NCBI GenBank assembly: GCA_000431315.1
Contig: HF989691.1
Coordinates: 1 to 6,420, forward strand
Reading direction: 5' to 3'
Length of the DNA: 6,420 nucleotides
Source of the DNA: Brachyspira sp. CAG:484
Lineage (GTDB): Bacteria > Cyanobacteriota > Vampirovibrionia > Gastranaerophilales > Gastranaerophilaceae
Part shown: positions 1-5,118 of the stretch, in pieces
How positions within the stretch are numbered: position 1 is the first letter of the stretch
How the letters are laid out: each line of letters begins with the position of its first letter
The notes under the pieces: model-generated
What the model was told of the DNA's origin: nothing
What the model saw: only the letters and a program-made list of their open reading frames with translations
The model's database searches: none
Made by a program: the position numbers and the translations under genes

Positions 1-36
1 TTTTTTATTATAAACTATTTTTGAAATTTTTCAACT

Positions 37-660
37 TTATTTATACACATCATTAATGTATTCAATTCCACCCTTAACCACCGGAATACAATAAGTTATA
101 TTTGGATTAAAGTAATATGCGCCATTTTGCTTTCTCATTACTACAAAGCTAAACAGGTCATAACCACCTTTATTAGGTCTTTGAAGTCCGTTAACATCCA
201 CTGCAAAAAGAGGTTTCGGCGAATTTGAAGGCATATTAAAAACATTCATAATACTTTTGTCTGCCATTACAAAGGTTGGATTACCCGAGTTAAACATACT
301 CTCACTAAAACCTGCACATTTTTTCTCTGAAGAATATTTGTCATAGCGAGGTACACAGCCTCCCTGGAAAGACTTATTTTTACAGTATTTTGTCACCTTT
401 AAGTTTGTAGCAAACCTTTTATAAAACTCTGTACAGTTTCTAAAGTCATTAGGTATCGAGCTGTCTGCACTGTAATAACACCCTGTTTCTCCACTCATCT
501 GGTTAACAGTCGAAGCCAAAGCGTTATTATAAGCTGCATATGCAAGCTTAAAACGATTTACTGCCACTTCATCCTGTCTGTTATCAAGCAAATATGCAAT
601 AAGACAGGAAATAAATACCGTCCACACACAATATAATATTACAGATCCATGTTGAGCCAA
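37..660 (-). CDS. Type IV pilin-like protein with a degenerate N-terminus
   Basis: A 207-residue protein recognised as pilin-like from its C-terminal half: DVNG at residues 155-158 followed by PNKGGYDLF (162-170), matching DING...PNQKGKDIF in the pilin at the other end of the window. Residues 26-48 (DNRQ...RFKLAY...NNAL) align without gaps to that pilin's post-helix segment (QNHKK...RLKKF...EQAV). One hydrophobic helix (about 6-25) would anchor it in the membrane, with the rest outside. Six cysteines in the ectodomain (61, 76, 93, 102, 115, 191) suggest disulfides. Odd: there is no GFTLxE prepilin cleavage/methylation motif and no Glu at +5, so processing by PilD is doubtful. The start is a TTG directly after the upstream acetolactate synthase stop codon and in its frame; the alternative in-frame GTG (627) would cut the helix and has no ribosome site. 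It is probably translated by coupling from that gene. Its function (minor pseudopilin, adhesin or exported substrate) is unknown. Confidence 0.72.
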   Translation of the reverse strand: MAQHGSVILYCVWTVFISCLIAYLLDNRQDEVAVNRFKLAYAAYNNALASTVNQMSGETGCYYSADSSIPNDFRNCTEFYKRFATNLKVTKYCKNKSFQGGCVPRYDKYSSEKKCAGFSESMFNSGNPTFVMADKSIMNVFNMPSNSPKPLFAVDVNGLQRPNKGGYDLFSFVVMRKQNGAYYFNPNITYCIPVVKGGIEYINDVYK

Positions 661-2304
661 TTATACCACTTCCATAGGTTCAATTATAAAATCCACCACC
701 ACAGGACCATCAATTGCAAAAGCTTTTTCAAGCGCAGGAAGAATTTCAGCCTCTGTGTGAACCCTTATACCGCAAACGCCGTAACTTTCTGCAAGCTTTA
801 CAAAATCAGGATTGGAAATCTTAGTTTCAGAAAACCTTCCTGAGCAGAATTTCTGCTGTAGTTGTCTTACCATACCAAGATAACCATTGTTTAAAATAAA
901 TATTTTTACAGGCAAATTGTAATCAATACATGTTGCAAGTTCATGAAAATTCATCTGCAAAGAACCGTCACCTGAAACACATACTACAGCCTGTCTGCCG
1001 TTGGCAACGCTTGCCCCGACAGCCGCCGGCAAGCCAAACCCCATAGTTCCGGAACCGCCTGATGTCAAAAACCTGCGAGGTTTGCTAAATTTATAATTCT
1101 GCGCTGTCCATAGCTGATGCTGCCCGACCTCTGTTGAAACCACTAAATCCATATCTTTTGTATAATCATAAATCCGGCGTATCACATCATAGGAATGAAG
1201 CAAATTTGAAAACTTTTTAGGTTTAGTATTATTTTCTTTTAACTTCATAGCCTCAACAAGCCAGTTTTTAGAACGCATTTTATAATCACCTGTATGAAAT
1301 TCTTCAATCATAGAGCAAAGAACAGCCTTTGCATCACCGACAAGAGGCATAAATGCCGGAATTATACGGGAAATTTCCTTTTCATTTATATCCAGCTGAA
1401 TAAACTTTCTCTCAAGTTCCTGATTCTGGAAGCAACAGGTAATTCTGTCATTAAATCTGGCACCTATAGAAAAAATCAAGTCGCTTTCACGCAGAACCTG
1501 ATTTGCAGAAACCTGCCCGAAAATACCTACCATACCAAGATAATTTTCATCATCCTGCGGATAAGTTCCAAGCCCCATCATTGTATTAACAACAGGTATG
1601 CCGAGAAGTTTTACAAGCTCGCGGAGTTCCGGGCAGGCTTCCGACTGCACAACACCTCCGCCGGCAACAATAACAGGTCTTTCTGAGGCACAAATTTCTT
1701 TTAATGCGGCTTTTACATCTGCTTTTGAGAATTGAGGCTTATTTATCTCATAACTTATAGAAGGTATGAACTCAGAGGTTTCTGTAAAAATATTTTTAGC
1801 AAGATCAATAACAACAGGTCCCTGTTTACCTGACATTGCAGTATGAAAAGCTTCTACAAGAGTTTTTTCAAGCTCTTTAACATTTCTTACCTGATAATTA
1901 GCCTTTGTGCAGGATTTTGTAATATCAATAATATCAACTTCCTGAAAAGCATCTTTTCCTATAAGTGAAGAAAACACCTGACCGGTGAGCACAACAAGAG
2001 GATACCCGTCAAGATACGCATTAGCAATACCCGAAACAGTATTTGAAGCACCGGGACCTGAAGTAACAAGCACAACTCCGCATTTACCGCTAACTCTGGC
2101 ATATCCTTCTGCGGCATGCACAGCAGCCTGTTCATGCCGGACAAGATAATGTTTTATATGCTTTTGTTTATATAGTTCATCGTAAACACTTAATACAATC
2201 CCTCCCGGATAACCAAAAATAGTATCGACACCAAGTTTCTTAAGAGTTTCAATGATAATTTGGGCTCCGGTTAATGTTATTGTTTCTGTACTCATTCCCG
2301 TCAT
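661..2304 (-). CDS. ilvB: Acetolactate synthase large subunit (IlvB/AlsS family), short C-terminus
   Basis: A thiamine diphosphate enzyme that condenses two pyruvates to 2-acetolactate (first common step to valine/leucine, or to acetoin); cytoplasmic. Seen in the 547-residue protein: N-terminal ThDP-binding domain with catalytic Glu58 in RHEQAAVHAAEGYAR, TSGPGASN (81-88) and GKDAFQE (116-122); middle domain with ARFNDRIT (282-289) corresponding to the FAD-binding region; C-terminal ThDP domain with GDGS (445-448) and NN (472-473), the GDG-x(24-27)-NN diphosphate motif. The ATG at 2304 follows AGGAG with 5-6 nt spacing; an ATG at codon 4 is poorly spaced. Odd: it ends at ...PMEVV, just before the usual YPMVPPG... 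lid, and Leu482 replaces the Trp of the usual MVRQWQ. No ilvN regulatory subunit or ilvC is adjacent. The body of the gene is intact. Anabolic versus catabolic role cannot be settled from the sequence, so the symbol denotes the family. Confidence 0.93.
   Translation of the reverse strand: MTGMSTETITLTGAQIIIETLKKLGVDTIFGYPGGIVLSVYDELYKQKHIKHYLVRHEQAAVHAAEGYARVSGKCGVVLVTSGPGASNTVSGIANAYLDGYPLVVLTGQVFSSLIGKDAFQEVDIIDITKSCTKANYQVRNVKELEKTLVEAFHTAMSGKQGPVVIDLAKNIFTETSEFIPSISYEINKPQFSKADVKAALKEICASERPVIVAGGGVVQSEACPELRELVKLLGIPVVNTMMGLGTYPQDDENYLGMVGIFGQVSANQVLRESDLIFSIGARFNDRITCCFQNQELERKFIQLDINEKEISRIIPAFMPLVGDAKAVLCSMIEEFHTGDYKMRSKNWLVEAMKLKENNTKPKKFSNLLHSYDVIRRIYDYTKDMDLVVSTEVGQHQLWTAQNYKFSKPRRFLTSGGSGTMGFGLPAAVGASVANGRQAVVCVSGDGSLQMNFHELATCIDYNLPVKIFILNNGYLGMVRQLQQKFCSGRFSETKISNPDFVKLAESYGVCGIRVHTEAEILPALEKAFAIDGPVVVDFIIEPMEVV
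669..673 (-). promoter_or_regulatory. Weak ribosome binding site (GGAAG) for the TTG start at 660
   Basis: On the minus strand GGAAG lies 8 nt before the TTG start of the pilin-like gene, inside the last codons of the acetolactate synthase gene. It is the only purine-rich site near any candidate start, so it supports TTG at 660 over the downstream GTG. Ribosomes ending on the TAA at 663-661 could also reinitiate here. This is a suggestive match rather than a strong one. Confidence 0.35.
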
Positions 2305-2323
2305 AAAATCTCCTGTTTACCGG

Positions 2324-2352
2324 ATTTTAACACAGAGAAGCTTCAGTTTCAA
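2324..2352 (-). promoter_or_regulatory. Sigma70-type promoter for the acetolactate synthase gene
   Basis: On the minus strand a -35 TTGAAA (2352-2347) and a -10 TAAAAT (2329-2324) are separated by exactly 17 bp. Initiation near 2317 would give a very short leader that just includes AGGAG (2314-2310) before the ATG at 2304. That leaves no room for a leucine/valine leader peptide or T-box attenuator. An 8-bp palindrome GAAGCTTC (2337-2344) lies in the spacer; it may be chance. Confidence 0.68.
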
Positions 2353-2383
2353 GTAAAAGAAGCGGTGCTAAAAAAGCACCGCT
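2351..2383 (-). terminator. Rho-independent terminator after the Lys-rich gene pair
   Basis: A perfect 8-bp stem, AGCGGTGC/GCACCGCT (2383-2376 with 2368-2361 on the minus strand), encloses a 7-nt loop. It begins 6 nt after the TAG stop at 2390 and is followed by the T-rich stretch TCTTTTACTT (2360-2351). The U-tract is interrupted, so efficiency may be moderate. Read on the plus strand the hairpin is not followed by a good T run, so it serves minus-strand transcription. Confidence 0.75.
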
Positions 2384-2389
2384 GTATGT

Positions 2390-2716
2390 CTATTTTTCAA
2401 TTGTAAAAAGTTCTTTCCACTGCTTTTTCTTTGCTTCCACACGTTTTTTCCGCTCGGCTTCTTTTTTTTGTGCTTCAGCTTTCTTCGCTGCAGCCTTTCT
2501 CTGGCGTTCAAGCTGCTTTTGTCTTTCCTTTGCCCGTTTTTGCGCGGCTTTTTGCTTTCTAGCCTGCGCCTTCTGTGCTGCGGTTTGCTCATTATGCGAA
2601 ACTTTAGCTGTTATGTTGTTCAACCAGCGGCTAACCGGTCCGGAAGCTTCTGCTGCCTGAACAGTTCCCATAGAAAGAACTGTGGCTGCCAACAGTATAA
2701 CTAAACCTTTTTTCAT
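2390..2716 (-). CDS. Exported Lys/Ala/Gln-rich helical protein (downstream paralog)
   Basis: A 108-residue protein that I cannot assign to a named family. It starts with a clear Sec signal peptide: basic MKK, hydrophobic core to about residue 18, cleavage probably after VQA (21) or AEA (24). A short region with a Trp (GPVSRWLNN, 26-34) follows, then a continuous Lys/Arg/Ala/Gln/Glu-rich stretch (about 45-98) with no Pro or Gly, predicted to be one long charged helix or coiled coil. It ends KKKQWKELFTIEK, resembling KKKQLWNELISE in the gene upstream, so the two are tandem paralogs. The mature protein should be strongly basic. Start ATG 2716 has AAGGAG 6 nt upstream, and the gap to the preceding stop is only 12 bp, so they form an operon ending at the hairpin at 2361-2383. 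Such helices occur in TolA-like spacers and in nucleic-acid or envelope-binding proteins, but low complexity prevents a functional call. Confidence 0.85.
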   Translation of the reverse strand: MKKGLVILLAATVLSMGTVQAAEASGPVSRWLNNITAKVSHNEQTAAQKAQARKQKAAQKRAKERQKQLERQRKAAAKKAEAQKKEAERKKRVEAKKKQWKELFTIEK

Positions 2717-2728
2717 ATTTTCTCCTTT

Positions 2729-3046
2729 TTATTCTGAAATTAATTCATTCCAGAGCTGTTTTTTCTTTTGGATTTTATCCTGTCTTGCTTTTGCTGCATC
2801 CTCACGGGCTTTTTGACGGGCAGCGGCTTCTTTTTTCTGTTTTTCGATAGCGTCCTGTCTTGCTTTCTGGCGTGCAGCAGCAGCTTCCTGGTTAGCTTTC
2901 TGTTTTTCCTGTAATTGTTTTTCTTTATCTACAATCTTTTGGGTATGTTTCTGGATAAATTTTTCTGTGTAAGTTGTTTGTTCTGCAAATGCAGCAGGTG
3001 CCAATACTACAGCAAAAAGCAATGTTCCTAATAATAATTTCTTCAT
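2729..3046 (-). CDS. Exported Lys/Ala/Gln-rich helical protein with internal repeats (upstream paralog)
   Basis: A 105-residue protein of no family I recognise. The Sec signal peptide (MKKLLLGTLLF...) is cleaved most likely after AFA at residue 21. The mature part is almost entirely helix-favouring K/A/Q/E/R/D residues. The motif AAARQKAR[QE]DA occurs at 56-66 and 74-84 (period 18, five helical turns), and KARQD recurs at 61 and 86 (period 25), as in coiled coils built from 7- and 11-residue units. The C-terminus KKKQLWNELISE matches the neighbouring gene's end. The ATG at 3046 is preceded by AAAGGGG about 8 nt upstream. It is the first gene of a two-gene operon with its own near-consensus promoter inside the end of rph. 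It is expected to be periplasmic or secreted; whether it binds nucleic acid, peptidoglycan or lipopolysaccharide cannot be told. Confidence 0.86.
   Translation of the reverse strand: MKKLLLGTLLFAVVLAPAAFAEQTTYTEKFIQKHTQKIVDKEKQLQEKQKANQEAAAARQKARQDAIEKQKKEAAARQKAREDAAKARQDKIQKKKQLWNELISE
2778..2866 (-). repeat. 14-bp direct repeat, 75-bp offset, coding KARQD units
   Basis: TCCTGTCTTGCTTT (plus-strand reading) occurs at 2778-2791 and 2853-2866, exactly 25 codons apart within the upstream Lys-rich gene. It encodes the two KARQD(A/K) copies with identical codons, which fits recent internal duplication rather than convergent low-complexity composition. Confidence 0.7.
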
Positions 3047-3076
3047 AATTCATTCCCCTTTCTTTTAAGTACAGAT

Positions 3077-3105
3077 ATTATACTAAATTAAATTATACAT
3101 TTCAA
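3077..3105 (-). promoter_or_regulatory. Near-consensus sigma70 promoter for the Lys-rich gene pair, inside rph
   Basis: On the minus strand TTGAAA (3105-3100) and a perfect TATAAT (3082-3077) are spaced by 17 bp. The -35 box lies within the last codons of rph and the -10 box starts immediately after its TAG stop (3085-3083). Initiation near 3070 would give a leader of about 24 nt carrying AAAGGGG before the ATG at 3046. It is the strongest-looking promoter in the window, suggesting abundant expression of the small exported proteins independent of the rph operon. Confidence 0.78.
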
Positions 3106-3784
3106 TAATTTTCTGAATACCGCTTTCGGCTATATCAAAAATATCAAGCATTTGTTCATATTCATAAGGTTTACCCTCTGCTGTTGTCTGAAATTCTATA
3201 ATCTTTCCGGATCTGGTAAGAACAACATTGCTATCAACCTGGGCATGAGAATCCTCTTCATAGTCCAAATCAAGCCTTACTTCACCGTCAACAATACCGG
3301 CAGAAACCGCTGCAATTGGTTCTATAATAGGATTTTTCTTTAATTTACCAATTTCCATCAGACGTTCAACTGCAATAGAAAGGGCAACAAACCCTCCGCA
3401 GATACTTGCGGTTCTTGTACCGCCGTCGGCTTGAATTACATCAGCATCAATTGTAATTGTTATATCAGGCATCTTTTCCAAATCAACACAAGCCCTGAGG
3501 CTTCTTCCTATTAATCTTTGAATCTCCTGCGTTCTGCCTGAAATTTTAGTTCTTTCCCTCTGACATCTTACATTTGTTGAAGAAGGGAGGAGTGAATATT
3601 CCGCAGTAATCCATCCGCGGTTATCATCCGCCTCCATCCATTTCGGCTTTCCTATCTCAACCGATGCTGTGGTGATAACTTTTGTATCGCCAAATTCTAC
3701 TAATACTGATCCAAGAGCATTCTTTGTAAAATCAGGCGTAAATTTAATTCTTCTAAGTTCGTTATTTTTTCTTCCTTTTCTCAT
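3083..3784 (-). CDS. rph: Ribonuclease PH (tRNA nucleotidyltransferase)
   Basis: A phosphate-dependent 3'-5' exoribonuclease that trims tRNA 3' ends, normally a hexameric ring in the cytoplasm. With the start at ATG 3784 the protein has 233 residues, close to the usual 235-255, and opens MRKGRKNNELRRIKF, the family's characteristic start. Seen: SGRTQEIQRLIGRSLRA (82-98, with phosphate-binding Arg84), DADVIQADGGTRTAS (113-127, Arg124), and DLDYEEDSHAQVD (172-184) with the two catalytic aspartates at 178 and 184. An in-frame ATG at 3853 would add 23 residues, but these overlap the upstream zinc-ribbon gene and lack family similarity, so the shorter start is chosen; AAAGGG lies 7-8 nt before it. 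It is the third gene of an operon, 4 bp after the preceding stop. The usual partner, a RdgB/HAM1 nucleotide pyrophosphatase, is not adjacent in this window. Confidence 0.95.
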   Translation of the reverse strand: MRKGRKNNELRRIKFTPDFTKNALGSVLVEFGDTKVITTASVEIGKPKWMEADDNRGWITAEYSLLPSSTNVRCQRERTKISGRTQEIQRLIGRSLRACVDLEKMPDITITIDADVIQADGGTRTASICGGFVALSIAVERLMEIGKLKKNPIIEPIAAVSAGIVDGEVRLDLDYEEDSHAQVDSNVVLTRSGKIIEFQTTAEGKPYEYEQMLDIFDIAESGIQKIIEMYNLI

Positions 3785-3788
3785 AATC

Positions 3789-4013
3789 TTACCCTTTATA
3801 ATCGTAGTCCCACATATAAATCTGTCCACAGTAACGGCATACTGCATGTTCATTCATAAATTGCAAATCCGGTATGAAAGTATAACCATCTACTGTAATC
3901 TCAAGTTCATTTTTGGAATTATACTTTTGCTCAAAATGTCTTGGTCCTTTATAATCAGGAGAAAACATAAGTTCAAATTTATCTGAGGATTTACAAGCCT
4001 TACAAATAAACAT
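3789..4013 (-). CDS. Small zinc-ribbon-like protein of unknown function
   Basis: A 74-residue cytoplasmic protein with two CxxC knuckles, C4-KA-C7 near the N-terminus and C59-RY-C62 near the C-terminus, a spacing suited to one four-cysteine zinc site pinning the ends together around a beta-rich, aromatic middle (residues 13-50). The tail is acidic/aromatic (YMWDYDYKG). I do not recognise a named family. The ATG at 4013 has TAAGGA about 9 nt upstream, and the gene sits 15 bp after the membrane-protein stop and 4 bp before rph, so translation with rph is probably coupled. Its position suggests an RNA- or translation-related role, but that is inference from the neighbour only. Confidence 0.8.
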   Translation of the reverse strand: MFICKACKSSDKFELMFSPDYKGPRHFEQKYNSKNELEITVDGYTFIPDLQFMNEHAVCRYCGQIYMWDYDYKG

Positions 4014-4028
4014 GATAAATTCCTTACC

Positions 4029-5021
4029 TTAATCTTCTTTACGGGTTGCCCTGTCAATAATATTTTTATCTAATTTTTTAGCCTTTCTTGAATTTTTGCC
4101 GGCAGATTTTCTTTCCTGTCTGCTTCCTGAATTTTCGCTGAGAACCTTATACCAGAGCGTCCAGCATATACTCCTCAGCGGCAGAGTAAAGCTGATTACA
4201 ATAAACCCGACAACCTGATAGGCTAGAAATTGTGAAATATTTAAAGGAGTAAGCAGTGTTGCACCCGGATTTATATTTATCAGCCATTGATTAACCGGTT
4301 CCAGAGGTATAGTTGTTACCCAGTTTTCGAAAAATCCTACAAGAACGTCTGTAAGTTTTGTAAAATCAAAAAAGACGGAAAAGCCTTCTACAAAAAGGAA
4401 ATGAGTAAAAAGTCCCACCACAGCCATTATAACAAATGTTCTTGCAAAATTACCTTTTATAAGTTCAAAACTTCTTTTGAAACATCCGGTAATGGTCGCA
4501 TCAGTTTCAAAAGTAAATATCTGGAATATTAGAATAAAATATATAAAGAATATTCCGCCTAAAACCCACAAAAGAGGATTTATTGCCAGCAAGCCGAAAA
4601 TACCGTATAAAAGCCACAGCCCGACATATTTAAAAGTTCTCCTGGTTATGAGAGAATTGTGAGCCGGAAAATCATAAACCTTTCCTGTATTAAGAGCACT
4701 CTCGGTCATAGAATTTAAAGCGCCGTACGCAACAAGATAATCCCAGAAAGCTTTCATCCATACAATCATTCCTGGAACTACAATTAAAATTACACACAGT
4801 ATAATGGTTGAAAAATCATTAAATGCCGGAAACTCTTCTATCAATAAAGGAAGATTAGAAGTATAGAGATTTGCCATTCCAAAAATCCACGCAAGACCGA
4901 CAACCTGACCCAACACAGGGAAAAGCATATATTTTGCAAACTGCGGAAAATTCACGCAATAGAGTTTAACTGCTTCTGATAATACAGAAAAAATACTGTT
5001 ATTAAGTTTCGCTCTTGACAT
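4029..5021 (-). CDS. Multi-pass membrane protein with a basic cytoplasmic tail
   Basis: A 330-residue integral membrane protein with about six hydrophobic helices (roughly 32-51, 71-95, 132-147, 148-170, 195-213, 264-288). The segment TGCFKRSFELIKGNFARTF (178-196) before helix 5 resembles the 'A-[LF]-[KR]-x-S-x-x-L-[VI]-K-G-N' amphipathic element of bacterial DUF975-type and glycerophosphodiesterase-associated membrane domains; that is a style match, not an assignment. The C-terminus (about 300-330) is a hydrophilic Lys/Arg-rich tail, likely cytoplasmic by the positive-inside rule. A loop of about 50 residues (214-263) lies between helices 5 and 6. The start at 5021 has GAAGGAG five nt upstream. 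It is the first gene of the operon with the zinc-ribbon protein and rph. No transporter or enzyme motif is visible, so its function is unknown. Confidence 0.87.
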   Translation of the reverse strand: MSRAKLNNSIFSVLSEAVKLYCVNFPQFAKYMLFPVLGQVVGLAWIFGMANLYTSNLPLLIEEFPAFNDFSTIILCVILIVVPGMIVWMKAFWDYLVAYGALNSMTESALNTGKVYDFPAHNSLITRRTFKYVGLWLLYGIFGLLAINPLLWVLGGIFFIYFILIFQIFTFETDATITGCFKRSFELIKGNFARTFVIMAVVGLFTHFLFVEGFSVFFDFTKLTDVLVGFFENWVTTIPLEPVNQWLININPGATLLTPLNISQFLAYQVVGFIVISFTLPLRSICWTLWYKVLSENSGSRQERKSAGKNSRKAKKLDKNIIDRATRKED

Positions 5022-5076
5022 ATTTACTCCTTCAAACCTTTGTAGAAATTCAAGCTTAGATATTTTTCTTTTTTAA

Positions 5077-5085
5077 TGTTATAAT
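5077..5085 (+). promoter_or_regulatory. Extended -10 promoter for the PHP gene
   Basis: TGTTATAAT is a perfect extended -10 element (TGn + TATAAT, 5077-5085). The upstream -35 position holds only a poor match (TTAGAT or CTTAGA near 5055-5061), as is usual for extended -10 promoters. Initiation near 5092 leaves an A/T-only leader of about 27 nt before the ATG at 5119, with no Shine-Dalgarno sequence. Confidence 0.55.
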
Positions 5086-5086
5086 A

Positions 5087-5116
5087 ATTTTATTACAAAT
5101 AAATTTAAAAAAACAA
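5087..5116 (-). promoter_or_regulatory. Possible promoter for the membrane protein - zinc ribbon - rph operon
   Basis: In the 97-bp divergent gap, the minus strand offers TTGTTT (5116-5111) and TAAAAT (5092-5087) with 18-bp spacing. The stretch is so A/T-rich that other pairings are possible (for example TTGTAA, 17 bp, TAAAAA), so the operon promoter must lie here but its exact position is uncertain. It would overlap the start region of the plus-strand PHP transcript. Confidence 0.35.
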
Positions 5117-5118
5117 TA

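Noticed and set aside
21..34. Inverted repeat TTGAAATTTTTCAA after the pilin-like gene, as a terminator
   Set aside because: A stem of five or six mostly A/T pairs with hardly any loop is too weak; it lies near the window edge where the real 3' end may continue.
1294..1686. Plus-strand open frame of 130 codons opposite acetolactate synthase
   Set aside because: It lies wholly antisense to conserved coding sequence, its Lys/Asn-rich translation matches nothing recognisable, and no promoter or ribosome site is evident.
2337..2344. GAAGCTTC palindrome in the acetolactate synthase promoter spacer as an operator
   Set aside because: Eight bases with non-matching flanks is easily chance; no second copy is seen near the gene.
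2368..2592. Second minus-strand frame with very basic product overlapping the downstream Lys-rich gene
   Set aside because: Frame shadow of the low-complexity Lys/Arg codons; it runs into the terminator stem and has no signal peptide, while the signal-peptide frame is clearly the gene.
2468..2704. Plus-strand Cys/Leu-rich open frame opposite the Lys-rich gene
   Set aside because: Leu/Phe/Cys richness is simply the reverse complement of Lys/Ala/Gln codons; no independent signals.
3785..3853. Upstream in-frame ATG at 3853 as the rph start, giving 256 residues
   Set aside because: The extra 23 residues resemble no RNase PH N-terminus and overlap the zinc-ribbon gene; the ATG at 3784 gives the family-typical opening and has its own ribosome site.
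3669..3986. Plus-strand open frame of 105 codons across the rph start and zinc-ribbon gene
   Set aside because: Antisense to two supported genes and hydrophobic only through reverse-complement codon effects.
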